The notes beneath the pieces were generated by a model, which saw nothing but the letters and a program-made list of their open reading frames with translations, did no database searches and was not told the DNA's origin. Shown here in pieces: positions 43,433 through 55,616 of a stretch of 64,000 nt of DNA. The stretch spans positions 186,001-250,000 of the forward strand of contig JAQGDQ010000151.1 in assembly GCA_030141605.1 (NCBI GenBank), written 5' to 3'. Made by a program: the position numbers and the translations under genes. The DNA comes from Tubiluchus corallicola (taxonomy: Eukaryota; Priapulida; Priapulimorpha; Priapulimorphida; Tubiluchidae). Each line of letters starts with the position of its first letter. The stretch's first letter is position 1.

Positions 43433-46400
43433 GTAAGTTGGACAACCATGAACATGATATTAAATGATTAGACGACTAATGCAACACTCTTTTACATGTC
43501 TGAATGGATTTGGGAAGATGACACTAAAGTTCAACATAACCATTAATTATACATCAAATTGGGGAGAACCTTATTTTTAGTACAGAAGAATTAACCAGTG
43601 TCTGTCTACTCTGCTGGAATGTTACCGGAATGAAATTTTCGTTTTGGTTCCATGCCTATAATTACATTTTCGGTTAAGTTTCAGTCTCGAAATTAATTAC
43701 TTTTTTTCTGTAGCATTTTTCCGAGATTTTACTATTTATCGAATTTATGTTTTCTCCCAGATGCCAAAAGTATTGGCTAAAATAAGGCAGATAAGCCAAA
43801 ATGTTTTGTTTACATGACAGTTAGTGATGTGTTTTTTACAACAATGCGGCATATCTTCGGTGTTGACGATTGTGAAGCTTTAAGGTCTTCAGGCCCAATA
43901 ATCAATCAATTATTTTTTTTATTATGAATAAAAATAAATAAATAAAATAGAATATCAAACTGTTAATGATGACACAACTGCAAGAATAGTTTGTAACATA
44001 GCAAGGAACTGTTTAACAGGTTTATTATGAGTAGATACAGTAGAATATTTTTACAAAACTTATTAGCCGTTTCAGAAATTATAGGAAAATTATCAGCTTG
44101 AACAGAAAACAATTCAGAATAAATTACCATTTGCTTTTTAGTCTCTGCGCTGAGCTCACGTTCAGCCACGGAAAAGCCGAACAACAAAATTGCATAAGTT
44201 TCGGTAAACATCGGGATTAGTGCACGTAAAATAAGCAGTCGAGCTGGAATAAGTGCATGAACAAACTAAATGGAACAGATTGCACAAATGCGCGGAATTC
44301 ACACTTCCACTCCAGTTTCGGACATAGAACTGAAGACAGACAAACACAGTGGACCATGAACAGTCCAAGGTAGAAAACAACACCTCAATACAATGCGACC
44401 ACTATGAGTACTTTTAACTCACTGTCAGAACAAGAATCTAGCTCACAAGTGTAGGTTGGAATCAAACCTAACGTAAGATATAATTTTTGGTTATGCCACA
44501 AGGTAGATGACTTGTCCCCTTTGCATCGCATAAGTACACATCACATTTAGTGCGCAAGAACAGAAGTGGTCGACTGCAGAACCACAAGCTTACACAATTT
44601 GTGTGCCACAAGCTATTAAACAGCTATTAAACCTAGAATTGAAAACAGTTACTATACTGGCCCAATAAGGATTTAATGCTGGCTTAGTTAAGTTGCTTGA
44701 ATAAAACATTAATTAAGCGAATTCTGGCACATTAATGCAATTTCAATTTCTGGTACAATATTGACAGCAAAAGAAGTCAAAACATTGTTTTGCCGTAACA
44801 AATCCATTAATGGCGCGATTCTTGTTAGCCAGCATTGGCCTAATTGTAGATTGCCTGCATTCGCCCTCCTTATCCCATACAGGCAGTCATGCAGGCACTG
44901 TCACAACCAAGTTAGTACTGGGCCAGCAATGCTATCTATATTATGGCTAGTAAGTGGCATGCCATCACTGGCACTGTTAAGGTTTGCTTGTACTCGCCCA
45001 GCATCTAAGTCACCCATTCCCTTAAAAGCGATGCCGCAAACGTGCCAGTCCCGGACCAGTAATGTTAACTATATTATGACTGGGAAGTGGCATACCATCA
45101 TTGGCCCAGTTATTGTTTGCTTTATGCCAGCATTGGCGCAATGAGCTGTAATTAAGCCAGAACTTGCCCATAATGCCAGTGTTTGCTGGAAGATAAAAAA
45201 TGCATACTATGTTCGAAATGTGACCATGCAAATCAGAAGATTTCAGAAAATTTTTGATTATTTTCTGGAAAACCCATGCAGCAAGTAAATTGATTTCACA
45301 CTGTAATTGTGCAGTTAAATTTAGTTAAATGTAGATCTACATTTTATTTCCTCGCTTTGAAAACAAAAGCAACGAATTAACAACGAATTAAAACATCATG
45401 ATGAAAACTAGTTAATGATACAATATATACAAGAAAGTGTTAGACGTTACAACATTTTGACACAATTTCAGAAATCAAAATAATATCTTTCGTGCATTTA
45501 CATATATCAAATAATTATACAATCACAGTATGAGGAAAAACCTGTTGCATGCCCTTTTCACAGTCTGACAGGCTAGCTTATACAATCAAATTACACAAAT
45601 GAAGTAATTATGAAGTTAATGACTGCTGACACAGTGATTCACCTGACTTTAGACTATTTATCATGTAATTTAGATTTACTTCATTCAAAGGGTTAAATAC
45701 TTTAAATGTAAGTATACAGAACACTCTGCAATGCATAGTTAGGAATTTCATCTAACTTTCACACAATGATTCATGTAATTAATGGCTATGATATAATACA
45801 ACAAATGAATTACATCTAACCTTAACCCAAAGGTGTTAGTTCAAAAATAATTGTTTCCTTTAGAAAAGTATTTCCGACACTATTTTTTGTGAGTAGCAGG
45901 CTTGCAGTTTTTACTCAACATCAGGGATGCCAGCTAGCCAGGATGATCTAATGTTTTTACCTGTTGTGTGCAGTGGGTTGTAGAGCAAGCATGCAACCGG
46001 CCAGCTATGGGAGTGCTGTGAGCTCCGCCAGCGGGGTTCAGGGCAGAGCCCCAGCCACCAACGCATTTTCGTTTGTTTAAGGGTATTTTAGTGGCGTCAA
46101 ATGAGATATGGGGTGTGGTTCACAGACCTCAAAACGTGAAAAATGTGCTGGTGATATTGAATTTTATGCAAATTTATCTTTAACTTTTATAGCAAATGTA
46201 AAGAATAGATTGTAGTTATTGAAAATTCAGCAGCCCTACAGATGAAATAACAAATTCTATGCCTCAATTCTACGTCAAACCAGCAGAAACAGGATCGCGT
46301 ATGTCAAGGGGCTTGAGATGTACAGATTCGTCAAGAAACTTCTACCCAAAAATCGCGTAGTAACACGCATAGAGGATCTACAAAACGAACGACCGCCGCC

Positions 46401-47259
46401 GGCCATACGATGGCAAAGCCATCCGGGCAGCCGAAACATTGGCCAACTACTAATTCTTCGATCAGAACAGTCAACATCGTCGCAACGGCTTCATTCGCGC
46501 ACCGTTTTGATTTGAAGATGCTTACAAGCCAGATTGGGTGGAAAACGCTACACTCGTAAACCGCAAATGCTTCTGCTGAAACGAGGGGGTGGCACGTTGG
46601 TGATTTTCGCCTCCGGATCGACGGTGATTAACGGTTTTTCCCAGAAACGAAAACTAGAAAATTCCATCCTCGAACTCACCAAACGTCACGGACTGACACT
46701 TGCCGCACTTGCAGTAGTACGAACCGTCACCACCAGTGCTAAACTTCTATGCAGACTGAACCACCTGCACTTTATCGTGAACTCTTAAAGTTACCATGTT
46801 GTTTTAACGAAGTGTTTTACGAAGTAAAACTTTTTTTCCCAAATTAACTTGTAAATGTGGTCAGATGACGCTAAATGTTTTCCACACTGGAAATGTAATA
46901 ATGATGGGGGGAGCAGAGTTGGGAGGTTTCTTGCATGCTTTTCTTAAATTTAAAGATTTCGCATACGAGAAGAATGATGTTTGCTTGCCTGCTTAACGAA
47001 TGTCATATGTAACTGTAGAATGAATTATTTCGTATCGCATAAACGAATTTATATAATTGTATAATGAGATGTGTAGAATTTTAATAATTATTTTGTATTA
47101 CATATGTGAATGGAGAAGTGCATAATCAAACGTGTAGAATTTTAATAATTATAGAAACATGTAATCAAATATAGAAACGTGTACTTGTTGAAATCATTTG
47201 TACATGAACAATGAATATTTATTAAAATGAGATTTTTGTTGTTTGGAGAAGTATTTCAA

Positions 47260-47290
<31 letters not shown>

Positions 47291-49513
47291 AAAACAAAAT
47301 TTTCTCGGCAAAGCTTAATTAAATAGCGCGTGTTGATGATTTAATCAACGTGCTGTAACGTGTATGTCTTCGTGTATTATGCAATCATAAAAGCAATTGC
47401 ATAAGATCATTATACATTCTTAGAGCAACCACGCATGCGCAAACCTACAACACTTACACCACATTTCACAAGATAGGATTAGACCACCCGCGTATGCGCA
47501 AACCTGCACCTCATCTCGCAACAGGATAGGGTTAGAGCAAGCTGGCACATGCACAACAAACCTACATCACTTATACCACATTTAACACATGCAAACCAAT
47601 CAATTGAACATTATTTGGAGGGGTGAGGTGCAGTTAGGGTTAGAGATGACTGTTACTTGATCAGTTCCATTATTTGAAGGGTGTTAGGGTTTGCAACTAG
47701 GGTTAGGGTTGGACATTATGTTAGGGATAATAACTAGTTTTTGGGCAGTTCCATTATTTGAAGGGTCCTCCTCCTCTCCCACCTCTCCTTCTCCCGGGAG
47801 GAAGGAAGGGGAGGGGGAGAGGACCCCCCGGCCAGCCACGCCGGAACATTACATTATTTTAAAGGGGTGAAAAGATGAGGGGGTTGGGCACCCAGAGGTC
47901 AAAGGTTCAGGGAAAACACAGTGAGGCATAAACTACCCTACACACCTTGCTCAAGAACATAAAAAGTGCATTTCAAAATGAAACCTCAGCATTTAACAGT
48001 TCAGTCTGTCACCCACTGGTCAAAGATCAACCAATGTCGACATAACTTATTTCATTTTTGCTTGTCTCATTGAGACGTTTCATTTGATATACTACAAGCT
48101 AATTTTGGTTAACACTTAAAGGCATTTGTCTTCTCGATCCTATTTTGCCCCTGCTAGGGTCAGAGGTCAACCAATCTTGGCATAACTTATGCCATTAAAG
48201 CTCACTGAGACCTTTCATTTGATTTACTAAAAGCTACTTTTGGTCGACCCTGAAAGACATTTGTCTCCTCGACCCTAATTGGATCACAGGTTAACAAGTC
48301 TTACTGTAAACAATACAGTTTGTGTACTCATCGAGACCTTTCATTTGATATGCTACATGGTGGTATTCCTAGACAATCGATGCATTTCTGGTCTTGACCA
48401 ACGATTGTTTTAGTTTTTGCCCCTTATTGGGGTCTGAGATTAACCGATCGCTGTACAGTTACTACCATTCAATTTGTCTCATTTAGACCTTTCATTTGAT
48501 AGACTACGAACTGGTTTCAGTCGACACTAGAAGGCATTTGTCTTCTCGCCCGCTATTTTGCCCCCTAGAGGGTCACGTGTTAATGATTCTTATTGTAACC
48601 TATGCCATTCGATCTGCCTCATCGAGACCTTTCATTTGATATGCTGCACGGTACCGTTGCTCAGCACCCGCTGCACTTCTGTTTTTGACCCACATTTTTC
48701 GGGTTTTGCTCCCTACCAGGGCCGCGGAATTAACTATTTTTAACAGCCTCCAACTATTTGTAACACTGAATATTGGAAGCTGCGATAATATAATTACATT
48801 TAAAGAATTGCTCAAGATAACATCATTTTAAATTAGAGCATGGAAATTCAATTGGATTTTAATTTGGCCTACGTTTTGTAAATTTGATTTTATATGGATT
48901 TTTAAAATTAATGGCGTTTCTTTATAATGCGTATACGTTTATGATTTATTTTAGACTTTTAAAATCTTTGGTTGTAAAGCGCAACTGAGTATCTTTATAT
49001 ATTTTGAGGCACTATATAAATTTTCTATAATAGTAAGATTAATAATAATTTACTATCGTTAGTTGTTTCCTGAGTTCTTAAACATCTGGTTTTCAATTTT
49101 TTCTTTAAACACATCTTTGCAGATAATGAAGATATCAATCAGAAACACATGTATAACTTGTTTGGTTGCTGGTCCGATATGTCTGGTGACAGAGATCTAC
49201 CAACTGAAGACTTGGATTATGCTTATTTTAGTGGAGATATAATATCTTTATGTATAGCTTCTTGCCTGTACCAAGGCTATTCCTATGCAGGGATGCAGGA
49301 AAGTACCCTATGTTACTGTGGAAATGCATACGGAAGACATGCGAAAGGCGACGAATGCAATTTACATTGCGCAAGTTCTAATAAAAAGTGCCAAGTGGAT
49401 AAACATACTTGCTGTGGAGGATATGACCAGTCTATTATTTATGCTACATTCACTGGTGAGTCGCTTATAGTTTTGTTTTTTGTTTATCTAATTTAGACAA
49501 TTTTGTTTACCAT

Positions 49514-49609
<96 letters not shown>

Positions 49610-49836
49610 ACGCTTTACTTGTACTTGCATTGTTATTCATTTTCTATTTATGAATCCCAGCCGCATTTTTGTTGGAAGACACAGATTCGAATGATTTTAA
49701 TGACGAAATACATAGCTGGCTTTGCTCGATGCAAAGGATGGTGCTATTAGTCTATTATACTTTTGTGTTGCTGCTAGTTTTTTCAACACTTTTATTTGTT
49801 TCTTGGCCTGTAGTAAAGGAAAGTTGTTTAAAATAA
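43342..49836 (+). CDS. Small WSC-domain type I membrane protein, complete, three exons
   Basis: Exons 43342-43432, 49123-49455 and 49661-49836 (coding parts) join in phase 1 at both introns and total exactly 600 bases, 199 residues. Exon 1 is a start codon and signal peptide (MKKLTWNFIISIAIFCLIQL). Exon 2 is almost entirely one WSC domain: FGCWSD, RDLPTED, SLCIASCLYQGYSYAGMQES, CYCGNAYGR, CNLHC and a final CCGGYDQSIIYATF, with the expected Cys spacing. Exon 3 gives a short acidic linker, one transmembrane helix (VLLVYYTFVLLLVFSTLLFV) and a ten-residue cytosolic tail. WSC domains bind carbohydrate at the cell surface in several known proteins; the ligand here is unknown. This minimal layout has no kringle, PKD or stalk region. 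Confidence 0.87.
44917..45122. repeat. Two-copy degenerate tandem repeat in WSC intron 1
   Basis: Units at about 44917-44989 and 45048-45122 share the order (G)GCCAG(C/T)AATG, CTATATTATG, GGAAGTGGCAT(G/A)CCATCA, TGGC and a closing GTTTGCT. The surrounding 44820-45180 is rich in GCCAG and TTGGC phrases. Not coding. Confidence 0.75.
46410..46785 (+). pseudogene. TATA-binding-protein-like relic, frameshifted
   Basis: Two adjacent frames contain parts of a TBP fold. The first (from ATG 46410) has TVNIVATASFAHRFDLKML, matching the first strand and helix of a TBP repeat. After a frameshift near 46540, the second has KPQMLLLKRG, TLVIFASGSTVINGFSQ and LENSILEL (the conserved F-x-SG-x-x-x-x-G core). 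It ends with VVRTVTTSAKLLCRLN, which looks like the start of a second repeat before a stop. In TBP the corresponding patterns are NIVST...LDL and ALIFxSGKxVxTGA. The island is clearly more GC-rich than the intron around it and has no introns. It could be a processed copy of a divergent cellular TBP-like gene or a relic of a DNA virus or large DNA transposon; I cannot tell which. Confidence 0.5.
47263..47290. repeat. (CT)n microsatellite
   Basis: About 14 CT units in WSC intron 1. Confidence 0.93.
47765..47822. repeat. Imperfect C/T-G/A palindrome centred on CCCGGG
   Basis: A pyrimidine-only arm (CTCCTCCTCTCCCACCTCTC...) is followed across CCCGGG by a purine-only arm (GGAGGAAGGAAGGGGAGGGG...). 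The arms are an imperfect inverted repeat that could fold into a GC-rich hairpin. Confidence 0.75.
47990..48735. repeat. Degenerate tandem array, about five units of 126-151 bp
   Basis: The anchor (G/T)AGAC(C/G)TTTCATTTGAT recurs at 48072, 48207, 48333, 48484 and 48624, giving periods of 135, 126, 151 and 140 bases. Other parts recur in the same order: GGCATTTGTCTTCTCG, TTTTGCCCC, GGGTCA.AG.TTAAC.A, and TTATGCCATT. Unit-to-unit identity is moderate, so the array is old. Located in WSC intron 1. Confidence 0.88.
49123..49455 (+). CDS. WSC gene exon 2 (WSC domain)
   Basis: 333 bases between TCTTTGCAG and GTGAGT. Holds the whole domain of about 90 residues with ten or more Cys. Confidence 0.95.
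49524..49606. repeat. (TG)n microsatellite, about 41 units, in WSC intron 2
   Basis: It fills 83 of the 205 bases of intron 2 and ends about 54 bases before the exon 3 acceptor. Confidence 0.95.
49661..49836 (+). CDS. WSC gene exon 3 (transmembrane helix, stop)
   Basis: Acceptor TGAATCCCAG; 2 bases plus 58 codons including TAA at 49834-49836. Confidence 0.82.
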
Positions 49837-49873
49837 TGATTTAAGCCCAAGATATTAATTAAATTATTAAATT

Positions 49874-49879
49874 AATAAA
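49874..49879 (+). terminator. Poly(A) signal of the WSC gene
   Basis: AATAAA 38 bases after the stop codon, implying a short 3' UTR like that of SSR4. Confidence 0.65.
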
Positions 49880-52214
49880 GATTAAATGCTTGACAATGCA
49901 AGATTAAATTGTCATTTTGGCTAGAAGGCCAGTTAGGTGTGGCATATCATGTGATGACCAGCTGATGTTCGACTGGCCGAGTCAGAAGTGAAGATCAACG
50001 ATGTAATCTTTATGCGCAGAAGCTCAGGAGTTTGAAGTTAAGCAAAAGGGTTGTTTTTTTTGAGGTCCGCACCTCGGGCAGATTAGCAGTTGTCTTGAAG
50101 GAAGGCTGGCATTACTATTCTCTTATGCATATCATGTTTATGCCTGATCTTTAATAAATGTCTAATTTGTTATTTAAAGTCTTGATAGTTTGCCATGCCC
50201 ATGGTGGCTCTTCCACACGCAATCTTCACGAGCCACAGCCATCAACACAATAAACAACAGTAAACAGCAAGCAGCTATAACCACTATCATAAACAGACTT
50301 TAGTTCATCAGAAACACCTATTATTTTACTCTGTATGTCATCACTGTAACATTCTTACATCACTAGTGAGTGTTCCTGATAATCCTGTGATAAAGTAATC
50401 ACATATATATTGCAGGTATCATCTCTTGTGAGATCTGTTTAACGCTAGTTTTATTTTAACATGTGCTCATCTAGCTCTACTTACAAATATATCATATTTA
50501 TAAAAAAATTAAATATATTCCCTAATATAGAATTTAAATTGATTAACATTCTGTTACGAGTTGGAGTTGAACAAAAAGTCAAATTATTTTTACAAGGGCA
50601 CATCATTTGCCACTTTTTCAATGAGTTTAATGATGAACAAAAGAAAAAGAAAAGTGTCAGAAAACTGCAGTCTCAAGCAGCCGTTAACCTCTATAGCAAC
50701 TAATTGGAACTAGATCATACATGTTAAGACAATGAGATTGAAAAATTGACAATAAAGAGGAGTTTCTTTATGTGTGTAATGTTCCGATACAATAAACTAG
50801 CCAAAATATGCAAGTAACGCATTATTATTTCACCAACTGTTATCGTCCAAAAATTTTTGTTTTTATAAGTTTAATAACGTTTTTATGTTTTGTATCCAAA
50901 GAGAGCCGTCAATTTATTCTGTACAAGGCACAATAACTGTACAGTTTTGAAGTGCAAAATTATACCTACATCGAATAGGTTTAACTTGTTAAGTTCCCGG
51001 GTTGGGTTTCATCCGCTACCTGAATCAACCGTGTACGACGAGAAAGGTGAGGCCTGTATATCATTGTAGTACGGATATTGAATTAGACGAGTAACAGGTC
51101 CGTGAAAGGAAGTTACTTTTACTATGTCAAAACGACAGTTTGGTTGTCACATAAATCGTTATAGCATAAATGTTGTGAGACTGACCGAAGATTGCTGTTA
51201 CCATAGGAATTGACTTTAACGAGTTGTGAAGGCTCAAAGAAACCATATTGATTAATATGAAAATATGTCATTGCTGGGTTTCGAGATACGGAGGCGACCA
51301 TAAAGCAGTGAGGTTGTGACTGACAGTCTGAACGGATTCTCCGTTCGTCCCTTTTAGCTGAGACGCTAGCTAAATTCTGACGGACATGTTTATGAACGTA
51401 CTATCCATGACTGGAGGAAGTGGCGTACAGAATGTGAAACTCCAGTGGAGACGCATGGAGCATGCGTACGCTTTGCAATAGTGAAGAGCTCAATGGACAG
51501 TCCTATCTTTGCACTGACAACCTGATAAAGACGATTTTAAGGTCGTGGTAAAGACGATTTTAAACAACTGCCAGGCTATTAAAAACATTACTGACAGATT
51601 CTTGACGGTTAACGTGTGAAGGCAACGTTTGAAGTAATTTGAACTGTAATGATATCCACAAGAACTAATCCCCTTCTAGGTGTGCCCCCGTAGAAATACA
51701 TAGACCGTTTCAGCATTTTCTGGCACGTTACCTTAGGCTAATAAGTATTTACATTCAAACGTTAGGCTTGCTCGGCCGTGGAGGTAAATATTTTCTTAGA
51801 ATTTCCCCAGAGACTACCCACTCATGAGAACGGTTTCAGTGTGTAGACACCCCCTTCGCATAAACGTGACAATGTGCACAATGGCGTGTACGTTCGGCGT
51901 TCATTTCAAGTTTGGCAGTACTGTGTTGGCGGTAGGGACATTACTTGAGGAAAAACCGTTGCTTTACTGGAACCAATTATTTGACGTAAAGATATCTTGT
52001 GTGTTGCCGATATGCCATACCGCGCCAAAACAAATGTATGCAGGTGATATAAATGTGGAAAACTGACTGCTCGACTTGGTGGCGGGTAGCATGGTGTTTG
52101 ATTCAGCCAATAGCAAGCATCTGTTGGACAGGTTAAGTTGGGCCCTACTTTGTGTTTTGATACCCATAACTTATTTCGTCAGAGTAAGGAGTCTAGAACT
52201 GGGAATTTGAACAC
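49880..52214. other. Intergenic, no gene recognised
   Basis: No coding domain recognised. The frame at 50461-50703 is Lys-rich and unconvincing. 51000-52170 is less AT-rich than the flanks and may be an unclassified repeat. Confidence 0.5.
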
Positions 52215-52254
52215 GTATTGTTCAAAAATCCACTAAATGGCAATGATAACGAGT

Positions 52255-54828
52255 GATAAGATATCATGTTTTTACTCTTTACTATGGTCACTTGTACCAA
52301 TTATCGTATTCGTTATCATGTATTATTAATCTCTCTGATTAATATTGATTCTTATCTCTCTCGTGATCGTATAACACGTGACCTAAAGAGACACACGACT
52401 TATTTAAAGAGTGATTCGCTTCTATTACATTAATTGCTATAAGGTTATTTACAACCTGGCTCCTAGAGCTTAAGATAAGCCTATAGGGCTATGATATCTT
52501 CCCACAAGACTGTTTCTATGACTCCGCATTGTGATTAGAGTCTTTATCTCTAAAGCTTACTAGCAAAAGTTCCCGCAATTGAACTTGTAAATTAACTTAA
52601 TGTACACAGCAAATCTTCAGATTCGTTTACAGAATTTAATGTTGCTTAACTGAAACACCTATAAGCATACACAAACTACCGTAAAACGGGGTGAGTTCGC
52701 CACCCGAGGGTGAGTTCGCCACCCCTTACGTAAGGGCCATTGAAGGTTTGCTGTAACTATTGTTCAGTGTTTAATGAACAGATATCATGATCACCGTCAT
52801 TATAAACAGTTTGCGACAGTTATCTTTTTTCAATTCGCTCTAGAAGTACTCCATTCTGCGCTACATATTATTTGTCTACTATTTCTTGCTACTTAACATG
52901 CCACGCACCTACACCCCTGTACCGGGTCATAGATAACAATATTATACCCCAGAAGCTCTGGAAGCTGCCCTACATGCCGTCAAGAATACCAACAGGACAA
53001 TCAGCGCAGCGGCGAGGCAATTCGGAGTTCCAAGAAAGACCCTTTCTGACAAACTCTCAGGTAGTCATCCGCTGAAGACCGGAGGTCAGCCAGTGTTCTC
53101 CGCCGCCGAGGAGCACGAAATCGCCAACACTCCAAGTGGCCGCTGAATGGGAGTTCCCAATGACTGCCATCGATCTCCGACTACTGATTAAGAGTGTTCT
53201 TGACGCGAAGGGAATCCGGGAACGACGATTCAAGGCAAACACCCCTGGAATAGACTTTGTCAAATCATTCGCCCGAAGGAACAATCTGGTTTTCAGAGCG
53301 GCTGGCAACATCAAGGGCGCCCGCGAAAAGATCAGTGCACAAGACGTTCAAGCCTTCCTTGCCAACGTAGAAGTTTCTATTTGAAAACTAAAACTGGACA
53401 TTTTTCATAATTTTTTCATAGGGTGGCGAACTCACCCCCAACCAGCCAATCACAACCAGTTAACTTCAGCTGCCTAGAATGGCATTAAAGAGTGTAAAAT
53501 CGTTAATGGCGAATTCACCCCACGATAGTGTTTCATTCGAAAGGCAATATAAAGCTTGAACTAAGAAAATTGGTTTGGTAATTCTCTTGCTATGGCAGGA
53601 AACGTAAAAAAATACCCCTAAAAAGTGGCGAACTCACCCCGTTTTACGGTATTCCTTTAAGTTAAAGTGAAATCCGTTTATTGTTTTACAACAATTACTC
53701 CTAGTCAACTAATATTACAATGTTTGATCTTAATCGCCAAAGACGCTCACAATTAATAATTAGCTCCAAGAGACACTAATCCGATTCACTTAACTATTTC
53801 CTTGCTTCGCACTTAAGGTGCTAATTACAATGTGAAGTATGCAATTACAATCAACTAAACGTTACACTTAAGGTGTCTATTACACTGTGAATTTGCTACT
53901 ATGCAGAGTTGCTCTCAAGTTACGATACGTTAAGATCACTTAACTTGGTGGAATGACCAATGACGACTGTTCAATTGGTCAACTCCAAATCCGTTGCAAG
54001 ACTAATCGTAGATCCAGTGCTCAACAGTTGAGTACGCAGATTTGATGTTGATGTCCACGCTGGTCTTACGTGTCTTTGCTTCCTCAGCCTCTTCTCTCTG
54101 GACGTCACGTGGTTCACTCACCTCAACTCACTTCTAACTCTCTCGCAGCCTCCCTCGTTCCTCAAGACAATCGTCTTATATATCCAAGCCGAGATTTCAT
54201 AACATTGCGTGCTAACGCTGCAATGTGTCGCAATAGCTCTCGCTTTAGCGGTAACGCCGTAATGTAGCAATAGTTCAAAGGTCACCCCGGGCTTGTAAGT
54301 TTATAACCAACCAGGTGTTTTTCTAACACAGCTCCTTGCATGAGAAAACCGCTATCTGACTCTCCGTCCTTCACAGCATCTAACTTCCAAAGATTGCTCT
54401 TCACTTCGCTTGGGCAATAAACCTTTCTCTCAAAGAAATCCACTCTTCGTTATTTCTTAATAATTATGGCAACTCTGCATAACATTACATGAGGCTTATT
54501 ATCTAACCACGCATAGCTATAAAAATAAGCTTCGCTTCCTCTAAACTAAACACCTGCAATTTCTACGCTCTCTTAAATAAACACGTGTGACAAACTTTTA
54601 CTTTCTAAATGAACGCCTGTTCTATTCCTTGTAAACCCAAATAACTCTGCGACGATAATTTCTTGCCTTGCATTAAATATGTGCTTTAACCAGCTAAGCG
54701 AGTTCCCATAATCTTTCAATAAATTTATCTAATCCAATTAGGAGGTATCTTTATCAACATAATCTAATGAAGTTGATAACTCCATTAATTAATCACTTAA
54801 TTCATGATTCCGAAATTTATTCATAACA
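52255..54828 (-). repeat. Diverged solo LTR of the 55-63 kb retrotransposon family, interrupted
   Basis: The reverse complement of the LTRs at 55116 and 61509, clearly diverged from them. Its start (TGTTATGAATAAATTTCGG) is at 54828. The opposite end, near 52255, is eroded. The LTR TATA region (54173-54183 on + as CTTATATATCC) and the CAATAAACGGATTTC stretch are recognisable. No internal region is attached, so this is a solo LTR formed by recombination or a remnant. A pogo-like transposon is inserted in it at 52679-53649. Confidence 0.88.
52679..53649 (+). mobile_element. pogo/Tigger-like DNA transposon, internally deleted (971 bp)
   Basis: Terminal inverted repeats of 25 bp (CCGTAAAACGGGGTGAGTTC...) match exactly at both ends, and TA dinucleotides flank the element (52677-52678, 53650-53651), as for Tc1/mariner elements. 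The GGGTGAGTTCGCCAC core recurs inside the left end (about 52709) and, inverted and with changes, at about 53420 and 53507. Broken plus-strand frames encode the N-terminal DNA-binding part of a pogo-type transposase: a psq-like helix-turn-helix (LEAALHAVKNTNRTISAAAR, FGVPRKTL) with stops, then the CENP-B-type second helix-turn-helix (53136-53384, FVKSFARRNNL). The catalytic DDE domain is absent. Confidence 0.92.
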
Positions 54829-55110
54829 AAGAATCATTGCTTAGATATTCAGAGCTTGGCTTCATTAGTTGAAACGTGTTTCTGTTCGCGTTCTTCTGTG
54901 ATTTAACGAAATTGTCAGAATATACGGAGTTATATTCACTATCAACGAACGCGTAAAGATGTGAGGAATATGAATATATAACTCATTTTTCTGATAAACG
55001 TACTCATCAACTAAAATTAAGCTAAAATCAACTTAATTATTGTGAAAAGGGTGCAATATATACTGGTTTCGTACTGCTTGGCTGGTAAGGTGAGTACAGA
55101 TAGTAACAAC
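54829..55110. other. Short spacer between the solo LTR and the full-length element
   Basis: 282 bases of AT-rich sequence. No feature recognised. Confidence 0.6.
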
Positions 55111-55115
55111 AGATA
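55111..55115. repeat. 5-bp target site duplication, left
   Basis: AGATA immediately before the first LTR, matched by AGATA at 62918-62922. Confidence 0.8.
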
Positions 55116-55608
55116 TGTTATGAATAAATTTCGGAATCATGAATTAAGTGATTAATTAATGAAGTTATCAACTTCATCAGATTATGTTGATAAAGAGACC
55201 TCCAAATTGGATCAGTGAAATTTATTAAGAAAATATGGGAACTCACTTAGCTGATAAAGCCTATATTTATTGTAAGGCAAGGAATTATTGTCACAAGAGA
55301 TGTGTTTACAAGTAATAGAACAGGTGTTCATTTAGAGAGGAAAAGTTTGTCACAGGTGTTTGAATTTAGGAGAAGCGAAGCTGAATTTTATAACATGGAG
55401 TGGTTAAGAGTATATACCTCCTGTAATGTAATGCGAGTTGCTGGACTATAATTGGGAAGGAGCAGGAAGAAGCTCATTTCTTGAACAGAAGTTTATGACC
55501 CAAGCGACGCGAGTTTCTCAGGTGAGAGGCTACGCGACCTGGACATCTGGTTGAACTATTGCACCACCTTGAGCGTCAGCACGCGAGATGATGAAATCTC
55601 CGCGTGGG

Positions 55609-55616
55609 TATATAAG
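55609..55616 (+). promoter_or_regulatory. TATA box of the 5' LTR
   Basis: TATATAAG, preserved at 62021-62028 in the 3' LTR and in recognisable form in the inverted solo LTR. Confidence 0.7.

Noticed and set aside
47636-47725. Several TTAGGG phrases resembling interstitial telomere
   Set aside because: Only a few non-contiguous copies (GTTAGGGTTAG, TAGGGTTAGGGTT) mixed with unrelated sequence; no true tandem run.
49503-49750. Open frames of alternating Val-Cys
   Set aside because: They are translations of the (TG)n microsatellite in WSC intron 2.
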